Assembly (NCBI GenBank): GCA_946479855.1
Contig: CAMLHL010000070.1
Location: 1-13,346, forward strand
Length of the DNA stretch: 13,346 nucleotides
From: an uncultured Pseudomonadota bacterium
GTDB lineage: Bacteria; Pseudomonadota; Gammaproteobacteria; Burkholderiales; Rhodocyclaceae
Reading direction: 5' to 3'
The translations under genes and the position numbers were made by a program. The notes under the pieces are model-generated. The model saw only the letters and a list, made by a program, of their open reading frames with translations, searched no databases and had not been told where the DNA came from. Shown piece after piece: positions 1 to 7,111 of this stretch. The first letter of the stretch is position 1. Every line of letters begins with the position of its first letter.

Positions 1-881
1 GCTGCAACCACAGCTGCACCTTCTGCATCATCCCCTCGCTGCGCGGCCCGCTGGTCTCGCGCCCGGTCGGCGACATCCTGGCCGAAGCCGAGAACCTCGC
101 CCGCGCCGGCGTCAAAGAAATCCTGGTCATTTCGCAGGACACCTCGGCCTACGGCGTCGATCTCAAGTACCGCACGGCCTTCTGGGGCGGCAAGCCGGTC
201 AAGAGCCGCCTGAAGGAATTGTGCGACGCGCTGGCCAGCTTCGGCATCTGGGTCCGCCTGCATTACGTTTATCCCTATCCGTCGGTCGACGACGTCATTC
301 CGTTGATGGCGGAAGGCAAGATCCTGCCGTACCTCGATGTGCCTTTCCAGCACGCCAGCCCACGGATACTCAAGGCGATGAAGCGCCCGGCCTCGGCCGA
401 GAACACGCTGGAACGCATCGCCAAGTGGCGCGAAATCTGCCCGGAAATCGTCATCCGCTCGACCTTCATCACCGGCTTCCCCGGCGAGACGGAAGAGGAT
501 TTCGACCAGCTGATCCAGTTCCTCGAAGACGCCAAGCTCGACCGCGTCGGTGCCTTTGCTTACTCGCCGGTCGAAGGCGCCAAGGCCAACGAATTGGGCG
601 AACTGTTGCCCGAGGATGTGCGCGAAGATCGCCGCCGCTGGCTGATGCAGGTCCAGGAAGACATTTCCGCCGACAAGCTGGCTGCCAAGATCGACACGGT
701 CATCCAGGTGCTGGTCGACGAAGTCGATGAAGAAGGCACCATTGCCCGTTCCAAGGCCGATGCGCCGGAAATCGACGGCCTGGTCTACCTCGACGGCCAC
801 TTCGATGCCCAGCCGGGCGACTTCCTGCAGGTCAAGGTCATCGACGCCGACCACCATGACCTCTACGCCCAGCCTGTCTGA
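1..881 (+). CDS. rimO: Ribosomal protein S12 methylthiotransferase RimO (N-terminus cut off by window edge)
   Basis: The first full codon is at base 3 and the frame is open to the TGA at 879-881, giving 292 residues. The fragment opens exactly on the radical-SAM cluster motif CNHSCTFC (Cx3Cx2C). Further on come [15 protein letters not shown] and [14 protein letters not shown], typical of the MiaB/RimO methylthiotransferase family. The last 60 or so residues, rich in Val, Asp and Gly, fit the C-terminal TRAM RNA/protein-binding domain. In this family the Cx3Cx2C motif lies near residue 150 of about 440, so roughly 150 residues with the UPF0004 domain lie outside the window. RimO inserts sulfur and a methyl group at the conserved aspartate of ribosomal protein S12, using two 4Fe-4S clusters and SAM. 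RimO is preferred over MiaB because of the [15 protein letters not shown] context and the acidic TRAM tail. This is strong but rests on motif memory. The next gene starts inside its last codons. Confidence 0.93.
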   Translation, partial: CNHSCTFCIIPSLRGPLVSRPVGDILAEAENLARAGVKEILVISQDTSAYGVDLKYRTAFWGGKPVKSRLKELCDALASFGIWVRLHYVYPYPSVDDVIPLMAEGKILPYLDVPFQHASPRILKAMKRPASAENTLERIAKWREICPEIVIRSTFITGFPGETEEDFDQLIQFLEDAKLDRVGAFAYSPVEGAKANELGELLPEDVREDRRRWLMQVQEDISADKLAAKIDTVIQVLVDEVDEEGTIARSKADAPEIDGLVYLDGHFDAQPGDFLQVKVIDADHHDLYAQPV

Positions 882-2253
882 TCGCCTGAGCAGCCTGGTC
901 GGCGCAGCCCACGTGCTGACCGACCCGGCCGACATCGCGCCCTTCGTTACCGACTGGCGCGGTCGCTATCGCGGCGCGGCGCAATGCGTCGTTCGCCCCG
1001 GCAACACCGCCGAGGTGGCCTCCGTGGTCAAGGCCTGTGCCGAGGCCGGCGTCCCCATCGTGCCGCAGGGGGGCAACACCAGCCTGTGCGGCGCGGCCAC
1101 CCCGGACGGTGAGGGCAGGGCAGTACTGCTCAGCCTGGGCCGCCTGAACCGCATCGCTACGGTCGACCCGCAAAACAACACCATTTCCGTCGAGGCCGGC
1201 TGCACGCTGGCCGCCGTGCAGGCAGCGGCGCGCGCCGCCGACCGGCTGTTCCCGCTGGCGCTGGCCTCCGAAGGCACCTGCCAGATCGGCGGCAACCTCT
1301 CCACCAATGCCGGCGGCGTCCAGGTTCTACGCTACGGCAATACCCGCGAGCTGACGCTCGGCCTCGAAGTCGTGCTGCCCAGCGGCGAGATCTGGGACGG
1401 CCGGCGCGGCCTGCGCAAGGACAATACCGGCTATGACCTGAAGCAGCTGTTCATCGGCGCCGAGGGCACGCTGGGCATCATCACCGGCGCCGTACTGAAG
1501 CTCTTTCCGCTGCCCAGGACGCAGGTAACCTGCTGGCTGAACGTGGAATCGCCGAAGGCTACGGTCGACCTGCTGAATTCGGCAAAAACCGCCTTCGATG
1601 CGCAGCTGACGGCCTTCGAGATGGTCTCGGAAACGGCGCTCGGACTGGTCATGAAGCATATTCCGGACACCCAGCGGCCGACCACGCAATCGCCGTGGTA
1701 CGTGCTGGCTGAATTTTCCGGGGCCGATCCGGCGGCCGTCGAAACCTGGCTGGCCAGTCGGCTGGAGGCTGGCGAAGTTGGCGACGGCGTCGTCGCCCAG
1801 TCGGAGACGCAGGCGAAAAAGCTGTGGGCGCTGCGCGAGAATATTTCCGAAGCGCAGAAGATCGAGGGCATCAGCATCAAGCACGATATTTCGGTGCCGG
1901 TGTCGGCCATTCCGGCTTTTCTGGCGGCGGCTGACAAGGCACTGGAACAGGCTTTCCCCGGTATCCGTGTCGTCGCTTTCGGCCATGTCGGCGACGGCAA
2001 CCTGCACTACAACCTGTCGCAGGCCGATGCCCAGGATAACGCCACCTTTATCGCCGCCCAGCCGGCAGTCAACCGCCTCGTCCATGACACGGTCGACGCG
2101 CTGAACGGCTCGATTTCCGCCGAGCATGGCATCGGCCAGTTGAAGCGCGAGGAAATCCTGCGCTACAAGAGTCCGGTCGAAATGGCCTTGATGCGCTCGA
2201 TCAAGCAGGCGCTCGACCCGCGCGGCCTGATGAATCCCGGCAAGGTGATCTGA
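856..2253 (+). CDS. FAD-binding oxidase, D-lactate/D-2-hydroxyglutarate dehydrogenase-like
   Basis: This is a 465-residue flavoprotein of the VAO/PCMH family (GlcD/D-2-hydroxyacid dehydrogenase branch). The N-terminal FAD-binding half carries [11 protein letters not shown] (about residues 70-80), a pyrophosphate-binding loop, and [10 protein letters not shown] (145-154). The C-terminal FAD-oxidase half carries [10 protein letters not shown] (375-384) and AEHGIGQLK (422-430), whose histidines bind metal and substrate in relatives, and ends in the usual [12 protein letters not shown]. The frame is open upstream to 727, but the N-terminus of the family aligns to the ATG at 856. The longer version would only translate rimO out of frame. 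With this start the gene overlaps rimO by 26 bp, and no clear Shine-Dalgarno is visible, so translational coupling is likely. Probable reaction: oxidation of a D-2-hydroxyacid with electrons passed to a carrier or quinone. The exact substrate (lactate, 2-hydroxyglutarate, glycolate) cannot be read from sequence. The length matches the single-chain family. Confidence 0.87.
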   Translation: MTSTPSLSDRLSSLVGAAHVLTDPADIAPFVTDWRGRYRGAAQCVVRPGNTAEVASVVKACAEAGVPIVPQGGNTSLCGAATPDGEGRAVLLSLGRLNRIATVDPQNNTISVEAGCTLAAVQAAARAADRLFPLALASEGTCQIGGNLSTNAGGVQVLRYGNTRELTLGLEVVLPSGEIWDGRRGLRKDNTGYDLKQLFIGAEGTLGIITGAVLKLFPLPRTQVTCWLNVESPKATVDLLNSAKTAFDAQLTAFEMVSETALGLVMKHIPDTQRPTTQSPWYVLAEFSGADPAAVETWLASRLEAGEVGDGVVAQSETQAKKLWALRENISEAQKIEGISIKHDISVPVSAIPAFLAAADKALEQAFPGIRVVAFGHVGDGNLHYNLSQADAQDNATFIAAQPAVNRLVHDTVDALNGSISAEHGIGQLKREEILRYKSPVEMALMRSIKQALDPRGLMNPGKVI

Positions 2254-2270
2254 CCCCCGCCCGGGATCGG

Positions 2271-3638
2271 TTAGCTGGCGGCGACGGCGGATTCCGCATC
2301 GAGGCGGGCGAAGGGCAGGACGAAGCTGAATCTGCTGCCGTTGCCGGGCAGGCTGTCGATGCGCAACTCGCCGCCCATCAGTTCGATCAGCTTGCGGGAA
2401 ATCGGCAGCCCGACTCCGATGCCGCCGTGGCGACGGCTGGTTGAACCATCGGCCTGAACGAGCAGGCCGCTGATCGCCTGCAGCGTTTCCGCACTGATCC
2501 CCGGGCCGGTATCGGCGATGCTGAATTCAATCCGAACGACTTCTCCCGGCGACGCCTGCAGGCGTGCCGCCAGGCGGATGCCGCCCTGGTCGGTGAATTT
2601 GATCGCGTTGCCAATCAGGTGGCGGAATATTTCGCGCAGGCGTTCAAGGTCGCCGAGCAGCAGCCTGGGCAAGTCGGGATCGGCCTCAAGCTCGAGGCTG
2701 AGACCCTTTTCGGTGGCCGCTTTGCGATGGGCGGACAGCAGCCCGTCGAGTAGGTCATGAACCGGGAAGGGAGCCGGCCGGAGTTTGACATGCCCGGCTT
2801 CGAGTGCCGACAGTTCGATCAGGTAATTGATCTGTTCCATCAGGATGTCGGCGGACTGGCGCAGATGGCCGAGCAGTTCCTGCTGTTCTTCAGAAGTGTT
2901 TCCATAGGCCAGCAGATCGGCCATGCCGATGATGCCGTTCATTGGCGTGCGCAGTTCGTGGCTGATATTGGCCAGGAATTCGGTTTTTGTCCGGTTGGAG
3001 CGTTCGGCCACTTCGTGGGCATGTTCGAGATTTTTGACCAGGTCATCCTTCTCGTGCTCCAGACGGAAAGTGTCGTGCAGCGTGTCGTGGAAGAGATCGG
3101 CGCTGCGCGTCACGGCGAGCAGGAAGATCAGCGCCATGACGGTAAAGGCGATGTGCAGCGGGTCATTGCCCAGGGTGCCGACAATGGCGGCCGCGACCAT
3201 CGGCCAGGCATAGGCCCGGAAAACCGTGCGGTCGGCAGCCAGCACCGGTACGGCGCCGGCGACCATGCCGGCGATCACGAAGGCAGTGAATAGCTGGAGG
3301 TGGGTATTGCCTTGCAGCATCAGCAGCAAGCCCCCGCCGGACCAGACGATTGCCGAGCCGGTCGCACCGCGCAGCACCCCCAGGCGCCAGCGTTCGGCGT
3401 GGGCGAGTCTGGCCGATTCGTTCGCCGCGCCATAAGCCCGGGCCTGCTGGATACGGAATCCGGCGACCAGAAGGGCGAGCAGCCACCACAGATAGATGAG
3501 CGGATGGTCGAGCAGCGAGACAGCGACCCAGGTCAATGCGCTGGCATTGACGATGGTAACGAGCTGTCCGAGCAGGACGTTGCGGTAAAGCAGTTCGACC
3601 CGCCGGCCAAGCGCAAAGGGGTCGTGGGGCTGGCCCAT
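2271..3638 (-). CDS. Membrane-bound sensor histidine kinase without receiver domain
   Basis: The product has 455 residues. The N-terminal 180 residues contain about six hydrophobic segments (roughly 20-42, 46-62, 94-109, 112-135, 142-158, 162-179) and little extracytoplasmic sequence, so the input is probably sensed in or at the membrane. A helical linker leads to the phospho-acceptor motif FLANISHELRTPMNG (His at 227). The ATPase domain has an N box (HLIGNAIKFTDQGG, Asn near 344), a G1 box (DTGPGIS, near 376) and a G2 box (GGIGVGLPIS). There is no HAMP, PAS or receiver domain, and no response regulator lies in the window, so it is an orphan here. An in-frame TTG at 3641 could add one residue, but the ATG at 3638 shares its A with the hslO stop (TGATG), a classic coupled start. 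It is last in the ArsC-like/hslO operon, and its 3' end is 17 bp from the convergent oxidase gene. The signal is unknown. Confidence 0.9.
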   Translation of the reverse strand: MGQPHDPFALGRRVELLYRNVLLGQLVTIVNASALTWVAVSLLDHPLIYLWWLLALLVAGFRIQQARAYGAANESARLAHAERWRLGVLRGATGSAIVWSGGGLLLMLQGNTHLQLFTAFVIAGMVAGAVPVLAADRTVFRAYAWPMVAAAIVGTLGNDPLHIAFTVMALIFLLAVTRSADLFHDTLHDTFRLEHEKDDLVKNLEHAHEVAERSNRTKTEFLANISHELRTPMNGIIGMADLLAYGNTSEEQQELLGHLRQSADILMEQINYLIELSALEAGHVKLRPAPFPVHDLLDGLLSAHRKAATEKGLSLELEADPDLPRLLLGDLERLREIFRHLIGNAIKFTDQGGIRLAARLQASPGEVVRIEFSIADTGPGISAETLQAISGLLVQADGSTSRRHGGIGVGLPISRKLIELMGGELRIDSLPGNGSRFSFVLPFARLDAESAVAAS

Positions 3639-4519
3639 CAATGCAGGGCCTTGCCTTCGCTCATTGCGAACAGCGCGGCAACGTCGTCGGGAGAGAATCG
3701 ATATTCGCGGTTGCAGATATCGTCGCGGATCAGGATTTCACCATGTTCGGCGAGGATGGCCTCGGCGTCGTCGCGGCCGATGCTGCGAATCATGTCGCGT
3801 ACCTTCTCCCAGTCTTCCGGGCAGTGATAGACGACGGGCCGGGGATCGTAGACGCGGATGCCGTGTTCTGCCATGTCTTCGTGGAAGAGGCGGGTGAGCA
3901 GGCCTTCGACATCGAGTCCGAGCAGTTCGGCTGGCTTCACCGTGCCGGCCAGCTGGGTAATGCGATTCCAGCCGTCCGCGTCGCAACTGTCGGCCTCCGG
4001 CATTTTCTGCAGGAACAGGCAAACGGCGGCCTGCGGGCCGGCGGTGGCGAAAAGGCGCGACGGCTGTTGTTCGGATTGTTCCAGATAGTGCTCGAAGATG
4101 GCGGCGATGCTGTCGCCGACCATCGGCACGTAGCTTTGATACGGCTGGCGGGCGGTCGGCAGGTCGAGGCTCATCATCAACTGGCCACCCTGGTGGGCAC
4201 CCAGCAATTCCGGTACCGGTGCCGGCAGGACGACCGGGTTGCTGCGCGCCATGCCGCGCATTTGCAACTGCTCGTTGCAGTCCATGACCAGCAGCTGGAT
4301 CGGGCCGTTGCCGCGCAACTGCAGGGTCAGGCGGCCGGGCTGTTTGAGCTGGCCGGCGATCAGCGCGGTCACGGCGGCGGTTTCGCCGAGTAACTGGGCG
4401 ACGGTCGGCTGGTAGTGGCGGCCGGCCTGCATGTGCTGCCACGTGTCGCCGAGATAAACGACGGCACCGCGGATGTCGAGGCCTTCGAACAGGAAGCGGC
4501 GGATGAAGCTGTCGCTCAT
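3638..4519 (-). CDS. hslO: Redox-regulated chaperone Hsp33, with incomplete zinc-cysteine switch
   Basis: The product has 293 residues, the normal Hsp33 length. Recognisable parts are the N-terminal FLFEGLDIRGAVVYL, the central RGNGPIQLLVMDCN and GQLMMSLDL, then SYVPMVGDSIAAIFEHYLEQSEQ, and a C-terminal redox-switch domain with AEAILAEHGEI. Hsp33 is a cytosolic holdase activated by oxidation. Its usual zinc site is four cysteines, CxC plus CxxC. Here the first pair reads Y-H-C-P-E (Cys233 kept, second Cys replaced by Glu235) and the second pair reads D-D-I-C-N (first Cys replaced by Asp266, Cys269 kept), so two of four ligands are missing. I checked both sites on the reverse complement. The rest of the protein looks intact, with no frameshift, so this is not an obvious pseudogene. 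The ATG at 4519 overlaps the upstream ArsC-like stop as ATGA, and the stop overlaps the kinase start. Co-expression with a thioredoxin-fold reductase fits a role in thiol stress. Confidence 0.92.
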   Translation of the reverse strand: MSDSFIRRFLFEGLDIRGAVVYLGDTWQHMQAGRHYQPTVAQLLGETAAVTALIAGQLKQPGRLTLQLRGNGPIQLLVMDCNEQLQMRGMARSNPVVLPAPVPELLGAHQGGQLMMSLDLPTARQPYQSYVPMVGDSIAAIFEHYLEQSEQQPSRLFATAGPQAAVCLFLQKMPEADSCDADGWNRITQLAGTVKPAELLGLDVEGLLTRLFHEDMAEHGIRVYDPRPVVYHCPEDWEKVRDMIRSIGRDDAEAILAEHGEILIRDDICNREYRFSPDDVAALFAMSEGKALH

Positions 4520-4866
4520 TTCAGTTTTTCCGCGTAGCTCTCGGGGCTGAAACCGACCAGCAACTGGCTGCCGGTATCGAGCACCGGGCGCTTGATCAGT
4601 GCCGGGTAGTGCGCCATCAATTTCAGGGCTTTGGACTCGTCGACCGCAGCACGCTCGTCGTCGCTCAGCTTTTTCCACATCAGGCCGCGCGTGTTGAGCA
4701 GCTTTTCCCAACCGGCGCGGGCGTTCCAGTCCGGTAGATTGGCTTCGGCAACGCCGGCTTTCTTGTAATCGACGAATTCGTAGGCGATCCCGTTGTCGGA
4801 AAGCCAGTTCATGGCTTTCTTCATGGTATCGCAGTTCTTAATGCCATAAACGCGGATGGCGGGCAT
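4516..4866 (-). CDS. ArsC-family (YffB/Spx-like) reductase
   Basis: This is a 116-residue thioredoxin-fold protein. The start VYGIKNCDTMKKAMNWL with a single catalytic-type Cys12, the middle FVDYKK, and IKRPVL near residues 91-96 followed by a VGF turn are the hallmarks of the ArsC/Spx/YffB family. The Arg-Pro pair is the conserved cis-proline region. YffB-type members act as glutathione-dependent thiol or arsenate-like reductases, but the physiological substrate is generally unknown, so arsenate resistance should not be assumed. The start at 4866 was chosen because MPAIRVYG aligns with the family N-terminus and is preceded by a good Shine-Dalgarno (GGAGA, about 6 bases upstream). The frame is open further upstream to 5160, but that extension is unlike protein and crosses the promoter. 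It is the first gene of the operon with hslO (4-bp overlap) and the histidine kinase. Confidence 0.88.
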   Translation of the reverse strand: MPAIRVYGIKNCDTMKKAMNWLSDNGIAYEFVDYKKAGVAEANLPDWNARAGWEKLLNTRGLMWKKLSDDERAAVDESKALKLMAHYPALIKRPVLDTGSQLLVGFSPESYAEKLK

Positions 4867-4906
4867 GGTCGTTCTCCGTTGACGCAGTTGGTGCCGAAAC
4901 GGCTGG

Positions 4907-4915
4907 ATTATCTCA
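4907..4915 (-). promoter_or_regulatory. Candidate extended -10 promoter of the ArsC-like/hslO/kinase operon
   Basis: On the minus strand the bases read TGaGATAAT, an extended -10 with five of six matches to TATAAT. Transcription would start near 4900 and give a leader of about 35 nt that includes the GGAGA ribosome site before the ATG at 4866. No good -35 is visible at 16-18 bp. A TTG-containing hexamer lies about 20 bp upstream. An extended -10 can work without a strong -35. The site is inferred only from sequence. Confidence 0.4.
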
Positions 4916-4924
4916 GGTTTTGCA

Positions 4925-5037
4925 CCAATGCTTCGCAACCCCGGCACAGATGCTCGCCCGGCAACGTTACCCTTGGCTTCCCGGTGCCGGCGACCCCCTT
5001 CGCAAAGAGGCCGGCTGTCCCCTAGCGCTAGCATTGG
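4925..5037. other. Potential structured element closed by an 8-bp perfect stem
   Basis: CCAATGCT at 4925-4932 is the exact reverse complement of AGCATTGG at 5030-5037. Nested inside are CCGGCA (4958-4963) paired with TGCCGG (4985-4990), and a CCCCTT/AAGAGG hairpin (one mismatch, CGCA loop) at about 4996-5011, giving the layout of a closed multi-branch fold. TAGCGCTA at 5023-5030 is itself a palindrome. It lies just upstream of the operon promoter on the minus strand, so on that strand it would be transcribed only by readthrough from the right. I tried to match it to c-di-GMP-I, TPP, cobalamin, tmRNA, 4.5S and 6S RNA and found no convincing fit. The strand and the function are unknown. Confidence 0.3.
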
Positions 5038-5065
5038 CACGGCTAATCGCGAGATATTTGTGTGT

Positions 5066-5089
5066 CGGCTCAACGACCCGAGTCGGCCG
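5066..5089. repeat. Short bulged hairpin in the intergenic region
   Basis: CGAC (5074-5077) and GTCG (5082-5085) close a CCGA loop. CGGC (5066-5069) and GCCG (5086-5089) extend the stem past a 4-base bulge, giving eight pairs. It sits between the two larger structured segments and may belong to the same unidentified element. Confidence 0.35.
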
Positions 5090-5106
5090 GTTGAAGTCCG
5101 CGGCCA

Positions 5107-5148
5107 TAAAAAGAAGGCCCTCGGGGCTATACGCCGAACAAGGGCCTT
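5107..5148 (-). terminator. Candidate rho-independent terminator (minus strand)
   Basis: AAGGCCCT (5114-5121) and AGGGCCTT (5141-5148) form a perfect 8-bp stem. The 19-base loop can form a further small GGC/GCC hairpin. On the minus strand the stem is followed by CTTTTTAT, a plausible U tract, while no T tract follows on the plus strand. It would end a leftward transcript from beyond 5150. Because no protein gene lies there on that strand, the transcript could be a small RNA or an attenuated leader of the ArsC-like operon, about 240 bp further on. Confidence 0.5.
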
Positions 5149-5216
5149 GCCAGAAAGCAATCCTCGCTACCGTTCATGCGTCCGCTCCGTAGAGCGTTTC
5201 AGCCAAGCGCATGAAC
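5107..5216 (-). ncRNA. Candidate small structured RNA ending in the minus-strand terminator
   Basis: GTTCATGCG (5172-5180) and CGCATGAAC (5208-5216) are a perfect 9-bp inverted repeat. Inside it CGCTC (5183-5187) and GAGCG (5192-5196) make a 5-bp hairpin with a CGTA tetraloop. Read on the minus strand, this two-tier stem is followed about 23 nt later by the terminator hairpin and T tract. A structured body plus terminator without a reading frame is the usual layout of a bacterial small RNA. I see no strong minus-strand promoter to the right, so the 5' end is unknown. The family is not recognised. Confidence 0.32.
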
Positions 5217-5493
5217 TAATACGATTTAGCTTGCTGGTAACCATTAGGCTATGGACATCGGGAGGAGTTCCGACAATTCGCATACGCCGCTGCTGGCCGG
5301 CAAATCAATGACTGGGCGAAGTCCGGGGGCCGGGTGCTGTCCTCAGTTGGGCTACCTGGCAAACAGATGGGCGGCTATCGGCCATGATCGACGCTGGGCA
5401 GCTCATTGACCAATGCCGACTGGCTCCCGTCGCGGAAATCCAGAGTTGGGCAAGCGAATATTCGACAGTGGTGTTCAGTGTCACAAGGCATTT

Positions 5494-5509
5494 AGTGAAA
5501 TTGCTCACA
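5494..5509 (+). promoter_or_regulatory. CRP/FNR-family operator-like palindrome upstream of the export genes
   Basis: AGTGAAATTGCTCACA matches the CRP-type consensus TGTGA-N6-TCACA at nine of ten positions, with AT-rich flanks (TTT before it). Its centre (5501.5) is 41.5 bp upstream of 5543, the start predicted from the TATATT box at 5531-5536. That is the spacing of a class II activated promoter, which fits the absence of a good -35. The identity of the regulator is not shown by the sequence. Confidence 0.4.
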
Positions 5510-5514
5510 ATCCC

Positions 5515-5560
5515 GCATAAAAAATCAGGCTATATTATAAAATATCTATAATTAACATAA
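5515..5560 (+). promoter_or_regulatory. AT-rich promoter region of the TolC-like/adaptor/giant-protein genes
   Basis: The sequence switches abruptly to AT-rich. Candidate -10 boxes are TATATT (5531-5536) and TATAAT (5547-5552). No consensus -35 lies 16-18 bp upstream of either. The TATATT box would start transcription near 5543, leaving an 18-nt leader to the ATG at 5561 or 36 nt to the preferred ATG at 5579. The placement is inferred from composition and from the operator-like site. Confidence 0.4.
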
Positions 5561-5578
5561 ATGATAGAAAACCTGGCC

Positions 5579-7111
5579 ATGAAGACACCTGTTCCAAAAT
5601 GTATTGCCGCCACACTGCTTGCGGCCGTTTCCCTAGGCGCCTGCACCACCATTCAACCGACGCCTTTCGAGGAGGATTCGCTCTTCAAGCAAGCAATCGC
5701 AGACAGAGCGGCCGCGGCTCAGCAAGCGGCACCAGTCGGCGAGGCGATCACTTTGGAAATGGCCATGGCGCGTGCCCTGAAATACAACCTGGACCGGCGC
5801 GCCAAGATGATGGAAGAGGCCCTTGCCTTCAAACAGCTGGACGCTTCGCATTTCGACATGCTGCCGAAGCTGCTCGCCCAAGCCGGCTACAATTGGCGAG
5901 ACAACGACAAGATCAGCATGAGCCGCAACTCGCAGACCGGCCAGTTGTCCCAATCGCAGTTCATTTCCCAGGAACGCGAACATGAAACGGCATCGTTGTC
6001 GCTGACCTGGAACATCCTTGATCTCGGGCTCGGCTACTACAACACCAAGCAGCAAGCAGATCGCGTGCTGATCGCCGGCGAAAAGCGGCGCAAGGCCATG
6101 CACCTGTTGATGCAGGATGTGCGCACGGCTTTCTGGCGCGCCTACAGCGCGCAAAAACTGCATGGTGACGTACAGGCAGCGACCCGCATGGCTGAAGAAG
6201 CGCTTGACGACGCTCGCCGCGCCGAAACGGAGCGCCTGCGCAACCCGCTCGATTCGCTGCGTTATCAGCGCCAGGTATTGGAAAACCTGCGTCTGCTCGA
6301 AGCCATCGATCAGGAATTGTCTACCGCACAAGTTGAACTGGCCGCTCTGATCAACGCGCCGCTCGGCCAGCCACTGGCCTTGGTCCCGCCGCTGGAGTCG
6401 GTCAATAGAGAGGCGCTTTCCGTGCCGATCGAGGTTATGGAAGAAACCGCCATGACCGCCAACGCCGACCTGCGTGAACAGCACTACAACGCCCGCATCG
6501 CTCGGGAGGAAACGCGCAAGACACTGGTCAAGCTCTTTCCCAACCTGATCTTCAACTATGGCTACAACTACGACACCGACAGCTACCTGCTGAACCACAA
6601 CTGGCGCGAAGCCAGCGTGCAGTTGTCGTTCAACCTGTTCAACCTGTTTACCGGCCCGACCCAGATCAAGCTTTCCGAAGCAGGCGTCGCCCTGGCCGAC
6701 CAGCGCCGTATCGCCATGCAGATGGCGGTCATCGCCCAGGTGCATCTGGCCCGCCAGCAGTATTCCAATGCCCTTAACCAGTTCAACCGGGCCGATGCCA
6801 TCTGGGAAACCGATCGCCGTATCGCCGAGCACATGAAAAACCGTGAAGCCGCACAGACCCAAAGCAAGCTCGACAGCGTGGCCAACCAGACCACCGCCAT
6901 CCTCAGCCTGCTCCGCCGCTTCCAGGCTCTGGCCCTGGCCCAAGCCGCGGAGGCCAAGCTGCAGGCGACTCTCGGAGTCGATCCACAGATTGGCAGCGTC
7001 GACGAAATTACTTTGGGCGACCTGACGCGCAATCTCACGCGCAGCCAAGCTGTATGGAGCCAACTGGCACCACGCGCCGGGCTAGCCACTCAAGCGGAAG
7101 TTACGCAGTGA
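5579..7111 (+). CDS. TolC-family outer-membrane channel lipoprotein
   Basis: The product has 510 residues from the ATG at 5579. An in-frame ATG at 5561 would add six residues, but 5579 gives a cleaner signal peptide. Neither start has a strong ribosome site. The N-terminus has a Lys-containing n-region, a hydrophobic core and a lipobox (LGAC, lipidated Cys22 followed by Thr), which predicts an outer-membrane lipoprotein as in the OprM/NodT branch. Two long halves follow, about 55-270 and 275-490, each a typical outer-membrane efflux protein repeat: TLEMAMARALKYN, LSLTWNILDLGLGYYNTKQQ in the first half and VQLSFNLFNLFTGPTQIKLSE in the second, with long Ala/Gln/Arg-rich helices between. Such trimers form the outer-membrane exit duct for efflux pumps and type I secretion. 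The stop overlaps the adaptor start (GTGA), and the giant secreted-type protein follows, so a dedicated secretion role is likely. No inner-membrane partner lies in the window. Confidence 0.88.
   Translation: MKTPVPKCIAATLLAAVSLGACTTIQPTPFEEDSLFKQAIADRAAAAQQAAPVGEAITLEMAMARALKYNLDRRAKMMEEALAFKQLDASHFDMLPKLLAQAGYNWRDNDKISMSRNSQTGQLSQSQFISQEREHETASLSLTWNILDLGLGYYNTKQQADRVLIAGEKRRKAMHLLMQDVRTAFWRAYSAQKLHGDVQAATRMAEEALDDARRAETERLRNPLDSLRYQRQVLENLRLLEAIDQELSTAQVELAALINAPLGQPLALVPPLESVNREALSVPIEVMEETAMTANADLREQHYNARIAREETRKTLVKLFPNLIFNYGYNYDTDSYLLNHNWREASVQLSFNLFNLFTGPTQIKLSEAGVALADQRRIAMQMAVIAQVHLARQQYSNALNQFNRADAIWETDRRIAEHMKNREAAQTQSKLDSVANQTTAILSLLRRFQALALAQAAEAKLQATLGVDPQIGSVDEITLGDLTRNLTRSQAVWSQLAPRAGLATQAEVTQ

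Larger units (their letters stand above)
4867..5578. other. Intergenic region between divergent operons, rich in inverted repeats
   Basis: No convincing protein gene is found in about 700 bp. The left half (4925-5216) is GC-rich and crowded with perfect or near-perfect inverted repeats, described in separate entries. The middle (about 5220-5490) has no feature I recognise. The last 90 bp become strongly AT-rich and hold the likely promoter of the TolC-like gene. Short open frames at 4920-5192 (+), 4928-5311 (+), 5305-5508 (-) and 5312-5551 (+, no good start) lack ribosome sites and familiar motifs, so they are not called as genes. Confidence 0.6.

Noticed and set aside
727..855. N-terminal extension of the FAD oxidase to the upstream in-frame ATG
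   Set aside because: It would be an out-of-frame copy of the rimO TRAM-domain coding sequence, with Ser/Arg/Thr-rich composition unlike the flavoprotein family.
2254..2270. Bidirectional terminator between the convergent oxidase and kinase genes
   Set aside because: There are only 17 bp, C/G-rich, without a clear hairpin plus T tract.
4922..5037. Possible c-di-GMP-I (GEMM), TPP or cobalamin riboswitch
   Set aside because: Some words look similar on one strand or the other, but the invariant core bases of these classes (for example the GEMM GGGACGCAAAGCC-type core) are missing.
5036..5051. Possible sigma-54 promoter (TGGCACG followed by a GC)
   Set aside because: The GG-to-GC distance is one base too long, and sigma-54 spacing is strict.
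5107..5300. Possible tmRNA, 4.5S or 6S RNA
   Set aside because: No tag reading frame with ANDE- or -LAA, no tRNA-like T-arm, no GGAAGCAGCC-type 4.5S loop and no 6S-like long rod were found.
4920..5311. Overlapping plus-strand open frames of 90 and 127 codons in the intergenic region
   Set aside because: They run through the inverted repeats and the minus-strand promoter, lack a Shine-Dalgarno and have arginine/proline-rich shadow-like composition.
5305..5508. Minus-strand 67-codon frame
   Set aside because: No recognisable motif, no start signal, and no terminator or operon context for it as a protein gene.
5312..5551. Open plus-strand frame of about 79 codons ending just before the TolC-like gene
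   Set aside because: It has no ribosome site, the only ATG gives about 55 residues, and the end is a run of AT-rich promoter sequence. It could be a gene remnant, but no motif was recognised.
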